From NCBI GenBank assembly GCA_010909165.1, contig VJWM01000063.1, positions 1,674,001-1,738,000 of the forward strand: a stretch of DNA of 64,000 nt, in the 5' to 3' direction. Below are positions 54,411-64,000 of the stretch, in pieces (position 1 is the first letter of the stretch; each line of letters opens with the position of its first letter). The notes beneath the pieces were generated by a model, which ran no database searches, was not told where the DNA came from, and saw only the letters and a list, made by a program, of their open reading frames with translations. The stretch is from Anthoceros angustus (taxonomy: Eukaryota > Streptophyta > Anthocerotopsida > Anthocerotales > Anthocerotaceae). The translations under genes were made by a program, and so were the position numbers.

Positions 54411-56980
54411 ATTTCGGAGGTCGGTCTCGGGGTTCCTACCTCCTCGGCAAGGGCGCCGGCATCGCGCCTTCCTCCTCTGCGTCGCGCCTCGCGATGCCGG
54501 CGAGGTTGAGCTCCCGCCGTCGTTGCGCCTCGCGCCCTCCTGCGATCACGGTGCCCCGGACCACGGCTCCTCGACTTCGTCGCGCTTGACCGTCGTCGCG
54601 CTCGCCGCTCGCTCCGTCCGGCCGCCGTTGCGCTCCGTTGTTTGAGCAGGATTACATCATTCCTAGGGTTAAGTTTCCCGGGTTCCCCTACTCTGTTCGA
54701 CCTCTCGACCGCTTCCACATCCCAATCCACAACCCCACACTCATTCGCTCTGCTTGGCGTCGACCCCAACTTATAGACTCTAATTATTCCAAACCCCCTA
54801 TCTCACATATATAGACTTTTTAGGGAACATTGAGTCCATGGGCCAAGGAACACCAAATTCCGGACCATTTATTTTCTAACCTAGGCAATAAAACAAAAAG
54901 AACTCCATAGGCCAAGGACATTTTTACTATGAATATCCCTATCACCAACCCGACTTATTTTCACACCACTCCCAAAAACAAAAAAATTCACTTGAGGCAC
55001 ATTTTAACAGGGTTTCGAGACTAGATCGTTTACATACTCCCTTCTCATTTGTTGGCGTCCTCGCCAACTTATATAATACTTCTTGACCCTCCACCCATTG
55101 ACTCGGGTGGTGGTGGAGGTCACCTAACTCTTGCGGTTGTCTTGAGCCATTCTTGAAGACTTGAGAACTTATATGGCCCCATCCATCGAAGGTGGAGCTT
55201 GCGGAAAGTGCATGTACCTATTGTAAATGCAGGCCAAGTCACGGAATACCCACTCTTGCTTGCAACCGATTGTCATGCCATATTTTCCGTTTCGCTGAAT
55301 ATCACGCATGACGCTCAGCGCCTGTTCCCCTATCCTCTGTATGTTTAGCGAAGGCGACCCGTTCGGTGACTTTCCTCTCTGCCATGCGGTTAGTTTCTGA
55401 TCGCGGTGGGAATTTCAAACTCAATAGGCATTAGGAGAATGGCCGTAGGTGAGGTAATGCGGTGTTTGTTGCGTTGTTATTTTCTCTGCGATCCTGTATG
55501 CCCAGGCGGAGTGAAGCTTAAGATCCCGATCGTCAGCGTATTCCACCGTTAGCTTGTTGAGGATCACCGCAGAGCCCATTCGCCTTTTCCGTTAAGCCAT
55601 TTGCCTTGGGATTATAAGTCGTTTTCTGTGGCGAGCGTTGAAGTAGATCGTCATATGAGATATAACCGTTGTGAAATGTGACCCTCTCACGGTCTTCACG
55701 GTCTCGCGCCACAAACCAACGCCACCTCGCTGCGAATTTCACGGAGGTCGGTCTCGGGGTTCCTACCTCCTCGGCAAGGGCGCCCGTCGCGCCTTCCTCC
55801 TCTGCGTCGCGCCTCGCGATATCGGCGGGGTTGAGCTCCTTCGCTCGCGCTCCGCGCCGATCACGGTGCCCCGGACCACGGCTCCTCGACTTCGTCGCGC
55901 TTGACCGTCGTCGCGCTCCGCTCGCTCCGTCCGGCCGCCGTTGCGCTCCGTTGTTTGAGCAGGATTACATTTCCTAGGGTTAAGTTTCCCGGGTTCCCCT
56001 ACTCTGTTCGACCTCTCGACCGCTTCCACATCCCAATCCACAACCCCACACTCATTCACGCCATGGCCGGTCCCCAACTTATAGACTCTAATTATTCCAA
56101 ACCCCCTATCTCACATATATAGACTTTTTAGGGAACATTCCGAGTCCATGGGCCAAGGAACACCAAATTCCGGACCATTTATTTTCTAACCTAGGCAATA
56201 AAACAAAAAGAACTCCATAGGCCAAGTACATTTTTACTATGAATATCCCCAACTACGTCAATCGACTTATTTTCACACCACTCACCCAAAAACAAAAAAA
56301 ATTCACTTGGCACATTTTAACAGGGTTTCGAGACTAGATCGTTTACATACTCCCTTCTCATTTGTTGGCGTCCCGCCAACTTATGTACTTCTTGACCCTC
56401 CACCCATTGACTCGGGTGGTAGTGGAGGTCACCTAACTCTTGCGGTTGTCTTGAGCCATTCTTGAAGACTTGAGAACCCTATATGGCCCCATCCATCGAA
56501 GGTGGAGCTGAAAGTGCATGTACCTATTGTCGCAATGAGGCCAAGTCACGGAATACCCACTCTTGCTTCCAAACCGCCATATTTTCCTTTCGCTGAATAT
56601 CACGCATGACGCTCAACGCCTGCCCTATCCTCTGTATGTTTAGCGCGACGGCGTCCAGACTTTCCTCTCGCCATGCGGTTAGTTTCTGGATACGCAGGGT
56701 AGGAATTTCAAACTCAATAGGCATTACCGGAGAATGGCCGTAGGTGAGGTAGTACGGTGTTTGTTGCGTTGTTATTTTCTGCAGTCCTGTATGCCCAGAG
56801 CGCGGAGTGAAGCTTAAGATCCCAATCGTACGCATATTCCACCGTTAGCTTGTTGAGGATCCCACAAGAGCCCATTCGCCTTTTCCGTTAAGCCATTTGC
56901 CTTGGGATTATAAGGAGTCGTTTTCTATGAACGTTGAAGTAGATCGTCATATGAGATATAACCTGATTTAAATGTGACCC
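54371..56980. repeat. 1.31-kb tandem duplication at the integrase 3' end
   Basis: Unit 1 (54,371-55,681) and unit 2 (55,682 to about 56,980) both start CTCTCACGGTCTTC and end AAATGTGACCCTC. Each contains the region from the extra-ORF start, through an AT-rich spacer with AGACTTTTTAGGGAACATT, into the integrase C-terminus (TTQQTPYYLTYGHSPVMPIE in the right-hand unit). Small indels distinguish them. Confidence 0.9.
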
Positions 56981-59900
56981 TCCGTCGACAAGCTCAAGGA
57001 CCATATCGGTGATAATCATTCATAGAGGAACACAGCCACTACATGAGGTGTCTACTGCGTGCTTGGGCTTCCACCATACGCGTGCAATGTCAGCCACGAG
57101 GATGTATTGGTTTTGTCGCGTCCTCGTTTTTGGGTATGGGACCAACAAAGTCTATTCCCCATTTCTCGAATGGCGCGGGCCAATATTGGAACCATTGGCC
57201 ATTGAGTGGTTGCGGACGGTTTCCCAACCCTCGGCGAGCATCGCGTTTAACAAACTCCTAGCATCTGATGCATGGTTTGCCACCGATACCCGTTTCAAGC
57301 ACCTTCTTGCACGTGATATGTGCGCAAAATGTCCTCCGCTTCCCCTCGTGCATCTCGTCGGCCTCGGATAACTGCTCCTTGTTACCCATAACTCCGCCCA
57401 TCCGGTCCCGATACAGTTGTCTTTGCGTCGTACAAGCGGGAGCGAATAGTGCCTAGCCTGTGGGGTTTGAAAGATCCGATGGTATTTTCCCGTTTCCAAG
57501 AATTCCATCATCTCCTCGTGGTGGGCCTTGTGTATCCGTTCTCCCTTCTCATTTCTGCCGAGCCACCATTTACCCTCGCCTTATGGTTCGGTGTGCCCCC
57601 TCTAACTCTCATGACGAGCTTCATCGGAAAATCGTCGTTTTGGTCTGTGTAACCTCCTCTGTTCGACCTCGAAATGTAATCTGCATTCACATGTTTACTC
57701 CCTCCTCTGGTCTCCACCGTGAGCGTGAATTCTTGCGGGAGTAGGATCCATCTTGCTGCGTCCGGACAAGTCGGTTTGTTTACGGTGTTTGAGGCGAAGT
57801 GGTCCACATGGAAGACGAACTCGTGGGATAGCAAATAGTGACGAAACTTGCGAACCGAGTACACCATCCCTAGCGCCTCCCTCTCGGTGGTGGTATACTT
57901 CTTCTGCGTCGGTGCGCCTCCACATAATAGATTGGATAATCGTGCTTCTTGTCATCCCTTTGGCTTAGAATGGTACCGATTGCATAGGCGGCGTCTACAA
58001 ACACGTGGAACTTCTTGTTCGGTCGGCCCCGCGCGTGGGTCTTTGTGATCGGTGGTGCGAAGATCATTGAAGGCCTCCTCTCGTTTTTCGTCCATTCCCA
58101 CTCCGGTCCTTGAGAAACGTGATGGCGCCCTTACGGAGAAATTCTTCACAAACCTTCGATAATAGCCTACCATTCCGAGGAATCCCTAAGCTCCTTGATG
58201 TGGTAGGTGGCTTGAGGCGGTAATGATTTTGACCTTATCCGGTCGACCTCTATCCCCGTAATCACGGTGCCCCAACAAAATACCCTCGGCATGCCGAAAT
58301 AACACTTCTCGGGATGTAGACACAATTGTGCTGACACCGTTCGGACATTTGCGAAGGTGGTTGAGGTGATCTTTCGCTCAAACACGAAGTCATCCAGGAA
58401 GACCTCCATGAAGTCCCTAAGGTATTCCTTGAAAATCTTGACAATGTCGCATGAAGGATCACGGTGCCCTGTTAATCCGAGCAGCGCTCCGTTTGTAGGC
58501 ATAGGTTCCCGATCTGAAGGTGGGCCAATCACTCTCCACGAGATGTATGGTTATACCGAATACCCATCCGAGGAGAGTAGACCATTCTCCCTCAACTAAG
58601 TCCGATTATGTTGTCTATGAATGGAAGCGGGTAATGGTCTTTTTGGTCACCTTGTTTAACTTCCTCCAATCTGGCGGACGTATCTTCCCTTACGCTTTTG
58701 GGAACCACCACAATTGGGGCTACCCACTCCGATGTCACAATAGGATATATGCGCCGCAGTAGAGCTCCAATTGTTCCTTTACCTTCATGAATACTTTGGA
58801 TTTAGCTTGTATTGCGGTATCCGGGTGACGCACCGGCTCGAGATCAATCTTGTGCTCCCCACTCCCTCGGTATACCCTTCATGTCTAACGTCAAAAGCAA
58901 AACGTGGATAAATTCCGACATTTGTTTCATACCCCTTTCCAAGTGCATTCATCCTTCGAAAACTTAAGGACCTTGCCGGGCAACACTTCCACATCCTTGA
59001 CCTCATCATGCCACTCTCTCCACCGGCGCGGATGTGATGCGAACCCTTCCTCCTGTCTTGGTTCTCCTTCGCATTCCCCATTCCGGAATAGGTCGTCGAG
59101 GTAAAGCGTGAGACACCCTCCTCGCACCCTCCGAAGTTTGTCCGGATCGTCGCTCCCGGCTCACCTCTACTTCTTGTTCCTCGACCTCCGTCTGGTCTCC
59201 TCGGTCCGACCACCGGGTTGTCAATTGTGACTCCATAGCACCCTAATAGGTTGATGGAATGGGAATATCTCTCCGTGTCGTCCTCTTCATCGACCACGAA
59301 ATATGTGCGAATGGGAATTTCTCCTTCTCATCCTCTCTCCCCAGGTATCTTGAGGTGTATCCCTCCGTTTGTGGGTGTCTCCCTGCGTCGTATCTCTGCT
59401 CCAAGTCAAACATATCCTTCCTCCTTAATTTTGGGGTCCCAGAGGTTTGAATCCCACTTCCTTTCTCGCCCATTTGAAGGTGCAACGTGCCCCATACATC
59501 CATGTTCGTCAATGAGAACCTCATACCACAGCGCTTTTTGTTTAATGACCACGTAGTCCATGAGGTGCGGAATGGTACCAATATGGGTTAGGACTCCGTC
59601 GGCTCCCCTACGCGCCATTTTGGACATGTCCGCCAACACCTTTGATGTATGTTCTATCGCAACCCAAGCTTAGGCGGTCTCCTCTGTCATGATGTTGACT
59701 CGACCGGAATCTAGCGGCACCTTCTTGATTACACATCCGCAATTTCTATCTCAGCTCATGGTCACAGTCCATCATGGCCACCATATTCACAGCAAGGGTT
59801 TGCCTTGGGGTGGAAAGGTTCTCTCTTCTTGGGTTGTGCCGCCTTCAATGCCCAGTTCTTTGGCGGTGCTGGATTGTCCACGAGCTGTCCGAGCGTTATC

Positions 59901-62230
59901 ATGAACTTTTGGTCCATGATAGCGTCATAAATTGAAAGGAACACACAGTGCTTCTGTTTCTCCTTGCCAACCCCACCGTCATTTCGGCATCATGATAGCT
60001 TGAGATGTTGCGTCGTTGAAACAGTGAGTGGGTCGTGGGTCGATGGCCAAAATACGGCAGTCTTCGATTCTTGTCGGATCATATCCATAACCCCGACATC
60101 GGTGGCGCCGACTCATCCTTTTTTCCTCTTGCGGGTTTTCGCCCCATGTGTCGACTCGAGTCCCACTGCCGTCCGGCTGTCCTTGTTTTGCACTTCACCC
60201 CTCGAATCCGCGGTCTCGGCTGCTAAGGGAGTTACACCTGTGATGCCATCCGAAATCGCAACCCTCGCGTTAAGTGTGGCGTTCGTGCCTTTCTCCCCGT
60301 CCGCTGGATTCTCATGCCCTTTTCTTTTTTCGCTGACTCCCATACCGAGTCCCTCGTCAGGTTTTTGTGGTTGGACTTCCCTTCCTTCCCCGCCTGATGA
60401 AGACGCCTCTTCTTCTTCACTTGCGGACGTTATGGAAGCCCCCACTCCGTTCTTCTTCCTTTTTTTCCCTCGCTCCCCCCTTCTTAGGGTGTCCGCCTTC
60501 CTCTCGCCGCTCCTGTCCAGGCAGCCATCGGGAGTTCCGTAATACCCACTATCCACATCCCCAACCCTTCCGGGCTCCTCGATGCAGCCTCGGAATCCTC
60601 CCATACCGCCATGAGCGCATCTTGACTTGCATTGCGGCAGGCTTTCTTGTCAGTGGGTCGTATCGGAGGTTGAGCGATCCTCACTGTTTTCGGTGTCTGG
60701 CGGAGGCTGCCGGCTCATGACCGATTGCTTGCGCCCACACACGCCTTTCAAAATCACCATTCCTGGCGAGATGCGGAGGGGCATCCAGCAAGATGCGAAC
60801 CCTCGGCAATTGTAACATGACGGCACTCATTTGCGGGGTTCCTTGCCATCGATTGCGAATGCCCATGCATGTGGGTTTCGCAAACTCGAGGTACAAAGTT
60901 TTGGTACCGAGATCGGTGTTGCCTCTTGAATTTGGTATGTATCTTCCAAGCACATCTCCTCATCCTCCTCGTAGAGTAGTTGCACTTTTGTTTGGACGAT
61001 TCGACCTCGAGTGCTGTCCACAAGTTGAGCGAAGAGATTCGCGCTCCGGTAACCCTTCTTCTATCATGGTCCTTGATGGCATTAAGATGGAGTTTCTCGG
61101 TTTGACCATCATTTCCTCCATCTTGTTCCCTTGTTGCTCCACTTTTTGGCTCTTGTTTCCACCTCTCTTCTCACACTCCCGTCCTTTCGTGCATATAGCT
61201 CCTTCCCTTTTGCACGTCGTCTTGTTTCCCGATCATTTTTCCCTTCTTCCTTCTATCCCTTGATTCGCTCACCTTCGGCGAATTCTCCTCCGAATCCTCA
61301 TTGGTCTCCTCTTGGTGGAGCTACCCGAGGAGTCGGTTGAAAACTATCCTCCTCCGGAGCTGTCATCGGAGGGCGAATAGTACTTCTTCTTCTTTTGTAT
61401 TTCTTTTTGTCCTTAGTGCGCCCTTGTTGAGTTCTTCTTCTCTTCCGCGTTGGACTCCTCATAGTTCGAGCGGCTTTAATCGCCGATCCAAATCTTTCGG
61501 CTGGACGTGCCTTCCCATCTCCGCCCAATCCTCTTGCAAACCCGGTGAATGGCCATTAGCTCAGTGCGGACCCGGCCCGATCCGTGGGGTGGAACCTTTC
61601 CACATAAGCTGCGGTCTCCTTCTTCCTCTCCATCCCTCGAGTTTGGACAAGACATATCCTTCCACATCGACCCCTCCAGATCTTTCACAAAAGCTCTCTT
61701 CAAGGCCCCAAAGTAGGCGGGGTGTGGCGAAGCTATGTACTCCCGCTTGTACCACTTGGCGCCGCTCGCGTAAGACTCCATAAAGCAGTGGGCACGATCG
61801 CATCCTCACGGTTGTGGCGTCAAGCTGCTCAAAACGCTCGACAAACTCGTCGGGATCCTCATGGCCCTTCTTTTCTCCGTCAGGTAAGATTGCTTAGTAG
61901 TAACGAAGATCGCCATAACTACGGGGTAGTACTTTCCAGCGGTGGTAGTTGGCCACTACGTGGGGACCTCTACATTCACAGTTGATTGGGCGGTCTAGGC
62001 AATGGGCGAGATCAAAAGACAAGGTGGGATCGGGTACACGGCCCTTGTACCGTGAGTCGAGGTTGGGAATCAATCCGTTAAGATCCGATCCCTAGTTCCG
62101 AGTTGACTCCTGTCCTTCCTCGTCCAAAGTGTGATCTCCGCCCGTGCTCTCCTCGTAACTCTCAATCTTTCGCGCTTGGCGTTGCTTAGCGTTTCCCGAT
62201 CGGATCGAATCGCTTGTCTCCACCCGAGGC
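55000..62230 (-). pseudogene. Ty3/gypsy gag-pol, heavily frameshifted
   Basis: Minus-strand reading gives, in order: gag (EDPDEFVERFEQL, then AKWYKREYIASPHPAYFGAL, 61,860-61,690); a low-complexity Lys/Glu-rich linker (60,604-60,113); a pre-protease segment (IMDQKFMITLGQLVDN, 59,920); protease (VPLDSGRVNIMTEE, 59,720); RT (EHKIDLEPV at 58,850; EVFLDDFVF and LHPEKCYFGM, 58,400; GYYRRFVKNFS, 58,170); RNase H (KKFHVFVDAAYAIGTILSQR, 58,040; FRHYLLSHEFVFHVDH, 57,840; VNADYISRS); integrase zinc-binding region (57,510-57,300); and integrase C-terminus (56,780). Frame breaks occur every 100-300 bp, so it is inactive. The integrase core is not recognisable, probably lost near 57,000. Confidence 0.85.
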
Positions 62231-62304
62231 ATCCATCAATCTAGTAATGCTAGACTCTACGTAAGCTAGTTAGTCCTTCCTCGTCCTTGGATTCCATTCC
62301 CGGC

Positions 62305-62332
62305 GCGCCAAAATGTGGAGTGTGGATTCGTG
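62305..62332 (-). other. Candidate primer-binding site of the gypsy element
   Basis: Next to the right LTR edge, minus strand, comes CTCCACAT followed by TTTGGCGCGCCGGGAATGG. Plant Tat/Athila-type elements use a tRNA-Asp site beginning TGGCGCC and followed by a GGGGA-type run; this is close but has a small deletion or substitution in the middle. Confidence 0.45.
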
Positions 62333-64000
62333 TCCGGACACGTGAGGTCCACATTCACCCTCAATGTCGTTGTAGGCTTAGGATTCGCTCCCAAGGGAAT
62401 GGTTTGTGCCGAGGCGCTAACTATCTCGCCCTTCACCTAAGTCAAGACTTACTGTACTCCTCTTACCTACTCAACCACTACTACCCCTTGTCTAGCCACC
62501 ACGGCTCTTATTCCACGACCGCAAATCTCATTCCACGCGGTGCTCTCACCGGTAGTTGCTTACCAGGTGGGTCCCACACCCAAACCCTAGCGACTTATTT
62601 CCGGGCGCGCGCGCGCGGATCCGCCACGGCGTCACCGTACGGATCGGACTCTGCACTCCACTTCATGCACACACACACACCGATTCCTAGGGACCTAAAT
62701 TCCACAAATCCTCACGCTCCACACACACACACAAAAGGCGCCACACTCACACAACTTTATACAAGGGCTGCCCCCCTTGACACCGGTTTGGTTTCTTTTG
62801 GATTCACACAATTCTCCGCTAGCCTCTCAATTAGTTCCTTCTCAACCTCTCACACCTCGCGCCAGCGTCTGATGTTTAGTCACTCCTTCACCCAATCTTC
62901 TCTCTCTCTCTCTCCCTCAACTCGCGGGCTTCCAACCATCCACTCAACACTTCTCTTAATTGAACACAACTAGCGGGGACAAGTGTGAAGGAAAAAAGAA
63001 CCCCGGCGTCCAGGCGGGCGTTCTGAGCAAGCTCCGGACCGCCAATCCCTTGGTTTCCTCCTCCTTTGTCGGCAAGATTGCTTTCACCCCTCCTCCCCGG
63101 TGCGGAGCAAGCTCGACCACCCCTAGGGCGTCGCGCACCACCTCTGTCAATCGGACGTCTCCAACCAGCCCGCAGGCGTGGGGATCTCAACCGAGTGCTC
63201 GGCGTGAGGGACCTATTCGCCCCTCTTATACATCGTGGGGCACCACCGATTTTAGGTCCTAAGATGGCTATCGCGAAGGGCGCCCACAATTCGGGCGATC
63301 CTAGGTCGATGCGGCATCCTAACCAAATTATCTTTAGGTTGCTACCTCGACCTCGCTGTCTGCCTACCTCGACTTGGCGTCGGCCTCGTCCTCCATTGCT
63401 GCCACGAGCTCTCACCTTGCCGTGGTCGGACGGGTTCTCCCACTACTTCCACCTCACATCGCTGCTGGCGTCCGAATTTGAGGTGTACCACCACCCTGGG
63501 CTTCCGCATCTTCCGGCCGCCTTTGAGGATTATTCGGCTCCTCGTCCACCCAAGCTGGACCTCCTCCTCGCTCAACTCCTCCAAAGTCGCCTCCGCATAA
63601 TGAGCCAACCCCACAGGCGCGATGGTAGAAGTATGCCGGGTCCTCACTTGCAGTGGTAGGCCACATCCCTCCTATTTCCACACGCACATGGGCGGTGAGG
63701 TTAAGCGTTCTCCATTCACATATAGACCGAGGCACATAAGTTTCCTCATCCATGTGCCGTAATATAATAGGACCCTCTGCGGTGAGGTGCTTACCCCTCC
63801 TCCCGTAGGCTACACACAGTTGCACGGCCTATGTCCTCGCGAGGCGCCACGTCGCATCCTGTCGCCCGCCACCTCCGGGTTGGTTGCGCCAATGTCGGTA
63901 GTTTCGACTACGCGTAGTGGACTCCACGGCCGTCGTTCGTTCAACCGTAGGTGAGGTTTCGGCTACCTCGGTTCTTCCTTCCTCGGTAGGCCCTTCCGCT
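62333..64000 (-). mobile_element. Gypsy LTR, right copy (5' LTR on the minus strand), cut by window end
   Basis: It matches 48,569 to about 50,285 along its whole length and runs off the window. Both copies contain a CT-dinucleotide run (62,900-62,918), a CA run (62,720-62,735) and the sequence GAACACAACTAGCGGGGACA. At least 1,668 bp long, it is a long LTR. Its lower edge is TGTGGATTC, giving CA at the LTR end on the minus strand. Confidence 0.75.

Overview
This window reads as nuclear DNA of a land plant. Evidence: spliced plant genes with short GT-AG introns (mostly about 75-200 bp), including a SWEET sugar transporter, a NIPA-type Mg2+ transporter, a plant-type RTF1/VIP5 and a CYP85-clan P450, lying among plant-type Ty1/copia and Ty3/gypsy elements, one with an initiator-tRNA-Met primer site. 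Short introns and a gene-dense half beside a repeat-dense half suit a lycophyte or bryophyte, but I cannot name the species.

Layout. 1-3,300: decayed LTR-retroelement pieces and a 707-bp tandem duplication. 3,700-12,300: a compact gene island: a 54-aa membrane ORF, KAE1/OSGEP (-), MZT1/GIP1 (-), SWEET (+), a small secreted Cys-rich protein (-), a twin-CX9C NDUFAF8-like gene (-) divergent from the twin-CX3C gene TIM9 (+), and a 47-aa small-protein gene (-). 12,300-20,200: mostly mobile DNA: a LINE C-terminal remnant, a 30-bp minisatellite, a copia 3' half, and a 663-bp element with inverted LTR arms. 20,237-22,779: a nine-exon P450 (-) with one apparent frameshift and an in-frame 36-bp duplication; a copia 3' LTR ends almost at its start codon. 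23,000-27,000: nested copia, gypsy and LINE pseudogenes. 29,641-38,020: a second gene island: NIPA (-), AATF/BFR2 (+), RTF1/VIP5 (-). 36,967-40,541: a 1.79-kb tandem duplication that copied the 5' half of RTF1 into a broken second copy. 40,541-48,568: satellite-like and GC-rich repeats with no recognisable gene. 48,569-64,000: a large, badly decayed Ty3/gypsy element read on the minus strand (LTR at right, gag, protease, RT, RNase H, integrase, an extra ORF downstream of pol, LTR at left) with several internal tandem duplications.

The intact genes are mostly unrelated housekeeping functions: tRNA t6A synthesis, gamma-tubulin complex recruitment, mitochondrial import and assembly, ribosome biogenesis and transcription elongation. 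The one suggestive link is the divergent pair NDUFAF8-like/TIM9: both products are twin-cysteine intermembrane-space proteins of the kind imported by MIA40, and they share a 484-bp intergenic region. The most unusual features overall are tandem duplication at every scale (36 bp to 1.8 kb), with copies that differ mostly by small indels, and the extra ORF in the gypsy element. Exon borders were worked out by eye from splice signals, reading-phase closure and remembered family sequences; they are not alignment results.
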